This document shows positions 16,616 through 26,300 of a stretch of DNA of 64,000 nt, one piece after another (the stretch's first letter is position 1; each line of letters starts with the position of its first letter). The stretch covers positions 930,001 through 994,000 of the forward strand of contig NZ_CP018906.1 of NCBI RefSeq assembly GCF_000785105.2. Reading direction: 5' to 3'. The DNA comes from Lentilactobacillus curieae. GTDB taxonomy: Bacteria > Bacillota > Bacilli > Lactobacillales > Lactobacillaceae. The translations under genes and the position numbers were made by a program. The notes below the pieces were generated by a model, which did not search any database, was not told where the DNA came from, and saw only the letters and a program-made list of their open reading frames with translations.

Positions 16616-17179
16616 ATGAAAAAACTACTTATTATAAGTGAAAATGATAAGGCTACTCAGGAAATCGAACGAGAAATGAAAACTTCGGATTATGAAGTTC
16701 ACGTTTTTCAGGGTGATTTTAATAGTGAGACCGATTATAATAGCCAACTCAGTGGTGTTAGTGAAATTGTGACTGTGTTGGGACCAAGTGACAGTGATTT
16801 ATACTTTGATCAACTATTTGATGCTATTTTTGATTCTGGTGTGGTTATTGACCATTTTGTAATGGTGACTTATTCTGGAATTGATAATGAAGTGGTTGGT
16901 GGTAGAGAGTACGAGGGCGTTGATGACGTTAAAGAGTTTATAAAACAACAAAGATATTCGGCAAAGATTGTTGATGAGGCCGAAATTCCGTATTCTATTA
17001 TTAGAGCTGGAAAAATGGTTGATGGATCTCAGTCAGCGTTGTCATTATTTGCTGAAGGTCAACCGATGCCAAATGGCGTGTTGACATACGCTAGTTTAGC
17101 GAACTTTATCAACGAGATTTTAGCAGACCACAGGCATATAAATGAGTCGATTGGCGTAATTAACGCAAATAGGGGGTAG
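16616..17179 (+). CDS. NAD(P)-binding-like protein with degenerate Rossmann motif
   Basis: 187 residues. The overall pattern (strand MKKLLIISEN, EVHVFQGDF, VTVLGPSDSD, FVMVTYSGID, IPYSIIRAGKMVDG) matches atypical SDR/NAD(P)H-binding proteins, but the N-terminal GxxGxxG loop is replaced by SENDKAT, so dinucleotide binding is doubtful. ATG 16616 follows AGGGAG. The next gene starts 4 bases after its stop, so the two form an operon, divergent from the aldo/keto reductase. Confidence 0.65.
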   Translation: MKKLLIISENDKATQEIEREMKTSDYEVHVFQGDFNSETDYNSQLSGVSEIVTVLGPSDSDLYFDQLFDAIFDSGVVIDHFVMVTYSGIDNEVVGGREYEGVDDVKEFIKQQRYSAKIVDEAEIPYSIIRAGKMVDGSQSALSLFAEGQPMPNGVLTYASLANFINEILADHRHINESIGVINANRG

Positions 17180-17183
17180 CAAC

Positions 17184-17534
17184 GTGACGGTAAGTTTAGA
17201 CAAGGATAAGATTGAGACTTTGCGGCAGCAACTGTTTGAAGCAAACCGAGTGTCTCATTTCGTAATAATTGAAGCCAGAGCTAAGGTATCTGGTGCTACA
17301 ACTGAAATTGTTACTGACTACAATAATTATTTGAATATGCGCCAAGAAAATGGGGCAAGTTTTGATTTTAGTATTTTACGAGATATATTGCCAATTACGG
17401 ATAATTTAGTTTACTGGGCAGTTGCTCAACAAAAACTGCACTCGATTGTGGATGAAGAGTCGCCTGAAAGAGATGAAGCAATTAATGATTTGGAAATGTA
17501 CACGCAAAAGGTAATGGAAGATAATAAATTATAA
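17184..17534 (+). CDS. Hypothetical protein (116 aa)
   Basis: GTG start preceded by AGGGGG at 7 bases. Cytosolic and mainly helical, with an acidic C-terminus (DEESPERDEAINDLEMYTQK). No motif recognised. Translationally close (4 bases) to the Rossmann-like gene upstream and followed by a strong terminator, so it belongs to a two-gene operon. Confidence 0.7.
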   Translation: MTVSLDKDKIETLRQQLFEANRVSHFVIIEARAKVSGATTEIVTDYNNYLNMRQENGASFDFSILRDILPITDNLVYWAVAQQKLHSIVDEESPERDEAINDLEMYTQKVMEDNKL

Positions 17535-17577
17535 AAAAACGAGTAGAAATTAATTTAATTTCTACTCGCTTTTTTTG
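17533..17577. terminator. Bidirectional terminator
   Basis: CGAGTAGAAATTAA pairs with TTAATTTCTACTCG, flanked by A7 on the left and T7 on the right; it serves the two-gene operon and the convergent NhaC-family gene. Confidence 0.92.
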
Positions 17578-17605
17578 ACCAAAAATATCAAGTTATTTAA
17601 CGTAA

Positions 17606-19021
17606 TTAACCTTCAGAAGCTACCGTACTTTGAGTCGCAGGCTTTTCAGCTTTGTCGATAGTCTTTAATCCGATTCCGGTAAATCCACTAATAAGTGAAA
17701 AGACAGGGCATAATAGGCTAAAGAATACGAATGGTAGGTATTGAATGGTTGGTACTCCTAATGTGTTAGCAATGAACACACCACCAACACCCCAAGGAAC
17801 TAGGTAATTGAGAACAGTTCCACCATCTTCAAGTACCCGACCAAGTGCACCACTCTTTAGGTTTCCTTGATTAAATGATTTTTTGAATGCTCGTCCAGGA
17901 AGGATGATTGATAGGAATTGTTCACCAACGAAGATGTTTACCCCGATACAAGTAGCGAGTGCTGATGCTACAAGCTTTGATGGCTTATTCAACTTAGTTG
18001 AGAGGGGATCCATTACGGCACTGATTAAACCAAAGTGGACTAACAGGCCACCTAGTGAAAGGGTTAAGACGATTAGGGCAACAGTTGGCATCATGCTAAC
18101 AATTCCACCACGTGATAGTAGCAGGTTAACTTCGCTGTTAGAAGTTTTGGCAACAAAACCGTTGGTAATAATGTCTGTGGCTTTGCTGATTGTTAAGCTT
18201 GGGTTATTGAAGAACATCATTACTGTTGAGACAAGAATGTTCAGTAGCATGGTAGGCACGGCTGCCATTTTAATTGCGGCACATGCGAAGACTAATACGA
18301 TTGGAATTAATGATAATGCGGAGATGTGGAAATCGCTTGAGAGAGCACTGACAGTGCTGTTAATTTTGCTCATGTTGGCACCGCTGTGACCGCCGCTGAG
18401 AATGGTGAATAAAATGGTGGAGATTAAAGCAGCAGGTAAGGTTGACCAAAGAATCGTTTTCATGTGATCAAATAGGTCAGTATCAACAACAGCTGCTGCT
18501 AAGTTGTTAGTTTCTGAAAGCGGTGAGAGTTTATCACCAAAGACACCACCGGCAACAATTGCGCCCGCTACGATAGCTGGGTTGAAGTTCATGGTAACGC
18601 CAATTCCAAAGAAGGCGATGCCGACTGTTGAAACAACTGTAAAGCAACTACCAACTGCTGCACCAACTAATGAACAAACTAAGAATACAGTCGGTAAGAA
18701 CCACTGAGCATTGATTGCTTTAAATCCGATTACCATCAAAGTTGGAATTGTGCCAGCGGCAATCCAGGTACTGATCATTGCCCCGATTAGAATGAAGATA
18801 ACGATGGGGATGATTCCCTTATCAATACCGTCCTTAATACCATCATTGATTGAATCCCAGGTAAAGCCAGAAAACTTGGCCCAAAAAATTGTCACGGTAA
18901 TTGCTAGTAAAACTGGCACTTGGGGAGAAAGCTTTAGCCCAATAACTCCAGTACCCATAATTGCTAAAATAATAATTAATACAATAATTGCTTGTCGTAA
19001 ACTGATTTTTGATTTTTCCAT
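17606..19021 (-). CDS. NhaC-family Na+/H+ antiporter-like transporter, probably for tyrosine
   Basis: 471 residues, about 12 membrane helices. The family region GVFGDKLSPLSETNNLAAA and the repeated glycine-rich helices place it in the NhaC antiporter group. It is preceded by a T-box leader whose best specifier is UAC, so its expression should follow uncharged tRNA-Tyr. T-box-controlled NhaC-family proteins in lactic acid bacteria have been proposed as tyrosine transporters; that is the best role here. A true Na+/H+ antiporter is the alternative. ATG 19021 follows GTGAGG. Confidence 0.85.
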   Translation of the reverse strand: MEKSKISLRQAIIVLIIILAIMGTGVIGLKLSPQVPVLLAITVTIFWAKFSGFTWDSINDGIKDGIDKGIIPIVIFILIGAMISTWIAAGTIPTLMVIGFKAINAQWFLPTVFLVCSLVGAAVGSCFTVVSTVGIAFFGIGVTMNFNPAIVAGAIVAGGVFGDKLSPLSETNNLAAAVVDTDLFDHMKTILWSTLPAALISTILFTILSGGHSGANMSKINSTVSALSSDFHISALSLIPIVLVFACAAIKMAAVPTMLLNILVSTVMMFFNNPSLTISKATDIITNGFVAKTSNSEVNLLLSRGGIVSMMPTVALIVLTLSLGGLLVHFGLISAVMDPLSTKLNKPSKLVASALATCIGVNIFVGEQFLSIILPGRAFKKSFNQGNLKSGALGRVLEDGGTVLNYLVPWGVGGVFIANTLGVPTIQYLPFVFFSLLCPVFSLISGFTGIGLKTIDKAEKPATQSTVASEG

Positions 19022-19071
19022 TGTGATAACCTCACTTTTTTAATTTAGTAGCGTGAAATAAAAGTTGAGGT

Positions 19072-19110
19072 TTAGTATCGAACAATGCCCCCATTACTTG
19101 TAAATTCCAT
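19072..19110 (-). CDS. Possible 12-codon ORF between T-box and transporter
   Basis: ATG 19110 follows AAAGGATG at 6 bases; 12 codons ending Arg-Tyr-stop. It starts 20 bases after the T-box terminator T-run. It may be a remnant of a gene once directly behind the T-box, a leader peptide, or chance. Confidence 0.3.
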   Translation of the reverse strand: MEFTSNGGIVRY

Positions 19111-19130
19111 ATCCAACATCCTTTCTCCAT

Positions 19131-19366
19131 AAAAAAAGTCCCTACTGCAAATAAATGCAATAGGGACGATTGTAAACTACCGTGGTACCACCCAGCTTGT
19201 GTACAAAAAGTACACCACTCACTAGAAGATAATGGATTCTAGTTATTAACCATTGCCGATAGTATCCGGTATTTCGTTTACCTTACCCTGATTGGTTCGC
19301 AGCAACCACCAACTTCCTGACACACAGATAAGGAACTACTTCTTAGATAACGACTTTATTTATTGG
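19131..19366 (-). ncRNA. T-box leader, probable tRNA-Tyr specificity
   Basis: On the minus strand the T-box GCTGGGTGGTACCACGG lies at 19180-19196, followed by the terminator GTCCCTATTGCA...TGCAGTAGGGAC and seven T (19131-19167). In the Stem I 3' region the sequence GAAATACCGG offers UAC (plus-strand GTA at 19269-19271) as specifier, a Tyr codon. Specifier placement is less certain than for the trp leader because Stem I was folded by hand. Confidence 0.85.
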
Positions 19367-19371
19367 TTTGA

Positions 19372-19400
19372 ATTATAAAACGATTAAAATAATATTGCAA
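19372..19400 (-). promoter_or_regulatory. Promoter of the T-box/NhaC unit
   Basis: TTGCAA (19395-19400), 17 bases, TATAAT (19372-19377) on the minus strand, placing the start just before Stem I. Confidence 0.75.
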
Positions 19401-19756
19401 CAATTTATTTGTTTCTCATGAAAGCATCCTTGAAAATGATAAAATAAAAAGTCACCAGATACGGTCTGGAAGCTTTTAAGTATAAGAGATTAATTTTTAG
19501 ATATATTGGGGGTAGATCATAAAAGCTTCGGCTTCGAATAGAGCGTCGAGAGCTGACAGTTTCAAACAAGATCAATGCAAGCATAAAGCTTTCATTTTGG
19601 TCAAATAATGTGGGTGCTCTACTAACATCCACGTTATTAATGATAACCTATTTTGAATATACTTCAACGAAAAAGCACGGCTAATTTTCACCTGGGAAAG
19701 CTAATTTCTTGTTTGCCATTATGTTAATATTAAAGCATTAACGGGGAGTGAAACGC
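19401..19756. other. Gene-free stretch before addB
   Basis: About 350 bases without a supported gene. A minus-strand frame of 75 codons (19405-19632) has no SD and a GTG start, and I do not accept it. A short CCAGA-TACGG-TCTGG hairpin lies near 19456-19470. The addB promoter presumably lies in the A/T-rich part near 19710-19735. Confidence 0.5.
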
Positions 19757-22700
19757 ATGTCATTACAATTTTTATTAAGCACTGCCAGTCAAGACAGTGT
19801 GCGCGAAGTCGTAAATATTATTAAAACAGAACAGTCGTCTCATCCGGATGACCAATTCTTTTATTTAGTCCCTAACCATATTAAGTTTGAATCAGAAGTT
19901 AGGGTAATTGAAGGGTTGAGTGAAAACGTGAAGATTGCTGCAGAAAGTAATGTTCAGGTGTTGTCGTTTTCACGGCTTGCATGGTTCTTTATGCGCAATA
20001 CTCCAGAGTATCAAAAGCAAAGGATAAGTCCTGCTGGAATTAATATGTTGCTCTACCAAATTATTACTGATAATGAAGATAAACTGGTTCTTTTTAACCA
20101 AGAGGTCCACCAACCAGGATTTTTAGATCAATTAGCTCATCAAATTACCGAGTTTCAGTCTGGCAATGTTATGCCAGAAGATTTGTTTAGAATCTATGAA
20201 AACGATTCTGCAAGTCTACCTAATGATTTACAAGATAAGATTCAAGATTTTTCAATCATCTATACCCAGTTTCAAAAAGTTATTAATGAAAATTATTTTG
20301 ATAGTCATAATGGGCTAAACTTACTAAGTGAATATTTGGATACCCAGGACATCTCTCACTTTCATTTCTACATAAACGGTTTTTCACGATTCACTGCTCA
20401 AGAATTGAAATTAGTCGAGACGTTGATAACCAAAGGTGGCTCAACGTTAGTTTCTCTAAATCTGGACAAACCATACCCAGTAGATAAACCCAACCCAATG
20501 GAATTCTTTAATGTTCCAGGAAGAGTGTTTAATCAACTGTATAAGTTTGCCAGCGAACACCAAGTTCCTTACTTACCAGTGATTAAGGCTAGCGCCTCAA
20601 GGATTAATTCTGATCTGCAAAAGCTGGAAAGATACTGGATTGAGTCTTCATCATTGAGACCAATTTCGGATGATCAACTAACCGATAAAGATTCAATTCA
20701 AATTGTTCATGCGGGAAACCGCTACTCCGAACTAGATCAAGTTGCAAACCGAATTCGCAAAATGGTAGCAAGTGGCCAGTATCGTTACTCTGATTTTTTA
20801 GTGGTAACCAGAAACTTAAGTAATTATCATAATATCTTACAACCCATTTTTGATGGCGCGGAAATTCCATACTTTGAGGATATTCAGCGTGCTATGAGTG
20901 ATCACCCATTGGTTGAACTTTTAGCCTCCCTGTTTGATATCTATCAGCCAGGTCGGAAACGGAATTATCGATATGACGATGTGATGCGGTTACTGAAATC
21001 GGAATTAGTTTTACCACAAATCGATGGCCAACCCATGGATATTGATGATTACCGTGATGCAGTTTCGCTAACTGAGAATCTAGTTTTGAAAAATGGCTAT
21101 GAGGATTATCGTTGGCTTCAACCCGAAGATTGGCAGTATAAGTGGATTGCTGACGAAGATGTCCACCAGGTTTTAAGTGATAAGGATCAAGAAATTGCTA
21201 GAAAGATCAACGTGATTCGGCATTTGATTAAGGACACATTGCCACCGTTTTTTGATCGGCTTTACCGGGCCAAGACTAATCAGGAAGCAGCAACGATTCT
21301 CTTTAATTTTTTAAGTCGTTGTGGAGCAATTTCGGAATTACAACACTGGCGTGATCAAGCTTTGAATGATGGTGATGTTAGCCGAAGTGATCAAATCGAC
21401 CAAGTGTACCGGACATTTTGTTCTCTGCTTGATGAGTGTGTTTCAATCCTTGGTGATTCAGAATTTGTTCCAGATGAGTTCTGGAATTTAATGTACTCAG
21501 GATTTTCGGGTTCTGAATATTCAATGGTTCCCAGCACTCTAGACCAGGTTGTGGTTTCTGAATCCGGAATGGTTCAAAGTGCAAACCGCAAAGTTACCTT
21601 CATAATGGGGGCAACGGATGATAATATGCCCGCAGTTTCCACTAATGCAAACCTGTTTGGGGATGACGATGTAAGTCATCTACAAGCTGTTTTACCTGAT
21701 GATAAATTTGTTAGCGATTCGGCCGAACTACAGATGGCGTTTGAACCGTTTTTGAATTATTTGGCGTACATGACACCAAGTGAAAAGCTGATATTCACGT
21801 ATGCAAATGATCAGACGGATGATACCAACATCAAAATTTCTCCATACGTTAGCCGAATTGCGGCGCACTTTGAGATTAAGGAGCAAGTCGTTAAAGCAAT
21901 TCCGGATGTTAACGCTCCCGCTGACACTTATATTGGAACGAAGAAAAGCACTCTCCATCATTTAGTTCAGGTAAGCCAAAGTGCTGCTCAGACTGGTAGT
22001 GATTTATCTGCCGAATGGCAACAAATTCTTAGAATACTAAAAATGGATCCGCAGATGACGTTTTTAGTTGGGAGAATGTTGGCTAGCTTAAACTACAAAA
22101 ATACTGTAACCCCGTTACAGCCGGAAATTGTGACGGGCCTATATGGTGACTCTTTAAATATTTCAATTTCTCAACTAGAGTCTTTTTATAAGAACCCATA
22201 TGAATACTTCTTGCAATACGGATTGAAGCTAAAAGAACGGGACGAGTTTGACTTGTCACCAGCGTCGACCGGCCAGTTCTACCACGAAGCACTTGATGAA
22301 ATTATGAAGTTAGTAAATCAACAAAAAATCGATTTAGAAACGCTTGATGATCAAGCAATCAGTGAGTTGGTAAATGAGGTCACAGCTAAAATTGTGGAAG
22401 ATCCCAATAATTTTGCTTATGTAGTCCTGCAAAGTTCTAACCGAATGAAATATATCACGAGCCAGCTGCAGAAAACTATTAAGCAGATGATTCAGGTAAC
22501 TCGCGATCAGCAAAAACGCACCCCAATGAGACCAAGAAGAACTGAATTGACGTTTGGCCAACCAGGTCAGGGTAACTTAGCCGGGCTTCACTACGATTTA
22601 AGCGACGGTAAGGATATCTTGGTGCGTGGACGAATTGACCGAATTGATTCAATGGAAATAAAGGGTAAGCAATACTTCTCAGTTATTGATTACAAATCAT

Positions 22701-23302
22701 CCGACCGTAAATTTGAAATTCCTAAGGCTTATGTTGGAGTTTCTATGCAATTGTTAACTTATCTTGATGTTGTTCGGCAAAATTTAGGGGCACTTTCTAA
22801 TGATGAACTTAATGAACTAGCGGGAGCACTGTACTTACACATTAAGAATTCCAAGTTCAAACAATCAGATTTGCAAAAAGTTAACGGGGATTTTGAAAAA
22901 CAATTGTTAAAGGATCATTCGTTTAAGGGAATTTTAGTTGAGGATATTGATTTACTTAATGAAATTGACCGAACATTCAGCAAGGGTGAGAAGAGTTCGC
23001 TGTTCCTACCAGTCAAGTTTAGAACGGATGGTACCCCTAGCAAGTTAGACTCGTTGATTGAGCCTAAGCTGTTGGACCGATTTTTAAACCAAAACGAGAA
23101 CTTGATTAGAGAAGCCGGTTCGCGAATTTTAACCGGAGATGTTTCAATGAATCCCGTAAAGATGACAGGTATGACTGCCATGCAGTTCACACCGTATAAG
23201 TCGATCATGAACTTTGATCCGCTATTGCCAGAGAATAACTATCGTAACGTTACTATTGATAAAAACGAAGTATTAAAGCGACTAAAGGAGGATAATGACT
23301 GA
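19757..23302 (+). CDS. addB: AddB/RexB subunit of the recombination helicase-nuclease
   Basis: 1181 residues. AddB partners AddA to resect double-strand breaks and recognise Chi for RecA loading. The N-terminal part is a degenerate helicase fold; the C-terminal RecB-type nuclease carries VIDYKSSDRK (about residues 977-986). At the places where iron-sulfur AddB proteins carry four Cys (the NPYEYF region near 810 and AMQFTPYKSIMNFD near 1140) no Cys is present, so no cluster is expected. ATG 19757 lies 8 bases after GGGGAG. The stop overlaps the addA start by one base. Confidence 0.96.
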   Translation: MSLQFLLSTASQDSVREVVNIIKTEQSSHPDDQFFYLVPNHIKFESEVRVIEGLSENVKIAAESNVQVLSFSRLAWFFMRNTPEYQKQRISPAGINMLLYQIITDNEDKLVLFNQEVHQPGFLDQLAHQITEFQSGNVMPEDLFRIYENDSASLPNDLQDKIQDFSIIYTQFQKVINENYFDSHNGLNLLSEYLDTQDISHFHFYINGFSRFTAQELKLVETLITKGGSTLVSLNLDKPYPVDKPNPMEFFNVPGRVFNQLYKFASEHQVPYLPVIKASASRINSDLQKLERYWIESSSLRPISDDQLTDKDSIQIVHAGNRYSELDQVANRIRKMVASGQYRYSDFLVVTRNLSNYHNILQPIFDGAEIPYFEDIQRAMSDHPLVELLASLFDIYQPGRKRNYRYDDVMRLLKSELVLPQIDGQPMDIDDYRDAVSLTENLVLKNGYEDYRWLQPEDWQYKWIADEDVHQVLSDKDQEIARKINVIRHLIKDTLPPFFDRLYRAKTNQEAATILFNFLSRCGAISELQHWRDQALNDGDVSRSDQIDQVYRTFCSLLDECVSILGDSEFVPDEFWNLMYSGFSGSEYSMVPSTLDQVVVSESGMVQSANRKVTFIMGATDDNMPAVSTNANLFGDDDVSHLQAVLPDDKFVSDSAELQMAFEPFLNYLAYMTPSEKLIFTYANDQTDDTNIKISPYVSRIAAHFEIKEQVVKAIPDVNAPADTYIGTKKSTLHHLVQVSQSAAQTGSDLSAEWQQILRILKMDPQMTFLVGRMLASLNYKNTVTPLQPEIVTGLYGDSLNISISQLESFYKNPYEYFLQYGLKLKERDEFDLSPASTGQFYHEALDEIMKLVNQQKIDLETLDDQAISELVNEVTAKIVEDPNNFAYVVLQSSNRMKYITSQLQKTIKQMIQVTRDQQKRTPMRPRRTELTFGQPGQGNLAGLHYDLSDGKDILVRGRIDRIDSMEIKGKQYFSVIDYKSSDRKFEIPKAYVGVSMQLLTYLDVVRQNLGALSNDELNELAGALYLHIKNSKFKQSDLQKVNGDFEKQLLKDHSFKGILVEDIDLLNEIDRTFSKGEKSSLFLPVKFRTDGTPSKLDSLIEPKLLDRFLNQNENLIREAGSRILTGDVSMNPVKMTGMTAMQFTPYKSIMNFDPLLPENNYRNVTIDKNEVLKRLKEDND

Positions 23303-26300
23303 TGGACTACACCCCAAATCAGGAAAAAGCGATTAACGATGAACCAAATGGTAACGTCTTGGTTTCCGCTTCAGCGGGTTCCGGTAAGACGCGGGTATTG
23401 GTTGACCGAATCATTAACCTCGTTGAAAATCGTGGCGTTGATGTTGACCGTTTGCTAGTGGTAACGTTCACCCACGCTGCTGCTAAAGAAATGAAAGAAC
23501 GACTAACTAGCTCCCTCCAAAGCCTGTACTCGAAGGAAACTAATCAAGACAAAAAGCGGCGGCTGTTACAACAGTTACAAAAGGTGAACGTTGCAGACAT
23601 TACGACGATGGACGCATACTGTCAAAAGTTGATTACTCGCTATTATTATCTGCTAGGAATTGATCCCAATTTCCGAATTTTGTCTGATGAAACGGAATTG
23701 GCTTTACTGAGAGATTCAGTTTGGTATAACCTGCGAGAAGAGCTCTATACAGATGATGAAGACGGCTCATTCGCAAACCTAACCGAAAACTTTAGTAATG
23801 ACCGCTCAGATGATGGGTTAACGGACGTTGTGTATAAGATGAACGATTTTGCTAACGTAAATGACGATCCTGAGCAATGGTTACGCAGCGCGGCTGACTT
23901 TTACGATGTTGACGCGGAAGCGGGCCTAGCTAGCAGTGAATTTTATCAACAGTACATTTTGCCAGAAATTATTAATACATTAAAAAATGCGAAGATGAGT
24001 GCTGATTTAGCAATTACATATTCGCAGACGGCAGATATTGATAAAGATGAAGCCTTTTTTGTGGAACTTGTTAGTCACTTGGATTCATTAATTGCTCTAG
24101 TAAAAGAAGCGTCGTTTGATGATTTTCGTAAGGCACTTAGTGAACTTAAAATTGCTAGTATTCCTAGGATTCAGACCAAGGCTGATGCTGAGCAGAAACG
24201 GTATCATAGATTATCAGGGGGCATTAGAAAAGACATTCACGATAGAGTGTCATCACTCAATGAAGACTATTTTATTAATGATGAGAAAACTAACATCGAG
24301 ACTATGCAATCCTCAAAGGAAAGAGTTCAAAAGTTAATTGAAGTCGTCTTTGAATTCCGGTCAGCATACGCTGAAGAAAAGCGCAAGCGCCATCTAATGG
24401 AATTTAATGATATCGAACAAGCAGCTTACGAAATGTTGACTCTCAAAAGTGAGCAGGCCAAGGAAGTTCAAAAGAAGATTCGAGACCAATATTATGAAAT
24501 TATGGTCGATGAGTATCAGGATAATAACCGGCTTCAAGATGCAATTCTTAACCAGATTGCCACAACTGACCCGCAAAATCGGTTTATGGTGGGGGATGTT
24601 AAGCAGTCAATCTACAAATTCCGTTTGGCAGACCCAACGATGTTTGTTGAGAAACAACAGGGTTACGCGGATGAGAATGACAATGAACTGATTAATTTAG
24701 CTGAAAACTTTAGATCAACTGAGAACATTGACAACTTTACTAACCTAATTTTTGAGCAAATTATGGATCCTGAATTCGGTGATATTGACTATGCTAATCA
24801 GGGAAAACTCAAGTTTGGTGCGAAATACTACCCAGATGATCTAGATTCAAAGATTGAATTACTGCTTTATAATGTTCAAGACAAAAAGGATTTTGATGGA
24901 GACGATAATAGCTTCCAAGCAGATGGAAAGGAGTCTGGTCAGTCAGAAGTGATTGCTCAAAAAATCCACAAGATGATAACTGACCAAACTGAAATCTACG
25001 ATAAGGGTACAGAGCAGATGCGTCCCGTTACCTATGGTGACTTTGCGGTAATTTCTCCCACACATAATAGTGAATTGGTGCTTGCTGATGCTTTTGGTCG
25101 TTATGGAATCCCTGCTGAAATCAACGGTGCCAAAAATTACTTTAAAACTACTGAAATTCAAGTAATGATGTCGCTTCTGACAATTGTGGACAATCCATAT
25201 CAGGATATCCCGTTGGTTTCTGTGCTCAGGTCTCCAATTGTTGGGCTGAATGAAAATGAATTGGCATTTTTGAGAATCAACCAAAAGACTGGCGATTACT
25301 ACTCAGCCTTAAAGACTTTTTACAATAATTATGATTACGAGACGCCATCTGAATATGCAAAGAAGATATATCCCAAAATTGACAAGTTGCTAAAGCAGTT
25401 GAAACAGTTTAAAGATACTGCTCAGCAAGATGGAATTGTAGCGTTGATTTGGAAAATCTATACCGAAACCGGATTTTTGGACTATGTTGGTGGAATGCCG
25501 TCTGGTTACCAACGACAAGCCAATCTACACGCATTGTATGCACGAGCAGAAGACTACGAAAGAAACGGTTTTAAGGGACTGTTTCAATTCGTTTTATTTG
25601 TTAAACGGATGCAAAATCGTGACGAAGATTTAGCAAGTACTAATCCTTCTACCACTGAGAATGCGGTTCACGTAATGACGATTCATGGTAGTAAAGGCTT
25701 GCAGTTCCCCATTGTCTTCATAAACGATGTCTCTAAAAAGTTTAATAAACAAGATTTGCGAGGCCCATACGTTCTTAACGATAAACTAGGTATTGGAATT
25801 ACGTACTTAAAAAATGACACTCGTGAATTATTTGAACCGCTCCAAAAACGGGCTTTGTATGACATAACAGATAACGCCAGTTTAGGCGAGGAAATGCGAA
25901 AGCTGTACGTAGCTCTGACCAGGGCTGAGCAACAATTATACTTAGTCGGCAATGTGTCAAAAGTTAATGATGGTGCTGACGTAGTTCAAAAGTGGCTTGC
26001 TAAAACCACTGATGATTCTATGGTGCTACCAGTAGCTTCTAGGAATGTAGTTGATACTTTTTTGGGCTGGATTGGGCCGGCAATTTCGCGTCATCCAATT
26101 GTTTCTGAAGAGTTCGGCATTGAAAAAGACAGAAAATTCTTGGCTGATGATAAATCTAAGTTTGATATTAAGTTTATTACTGATGAAGATATTTCAAAGT
26201 ATGGCAAGACGGTCAACGTTAAACCAATCGAGGATGTTTCTTGGATAACGGACACTTTGAAACAAGTTGATCAGTTACCAGAGATGGGCGTTGATGACTT

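Noticed and set aside
19405-19632. 75-codon minus-strand ORF before addB
   Set aside because: GTG start without an SD and Arg/Ser-rich composition without recognisable motif. Cannot be excluded as a remnant, but not supported.
24116-24337. Plus-strand ORF inside addA in another frame
   Set aside because: Fully nested in addA, no SD, no similarity to known proteins.
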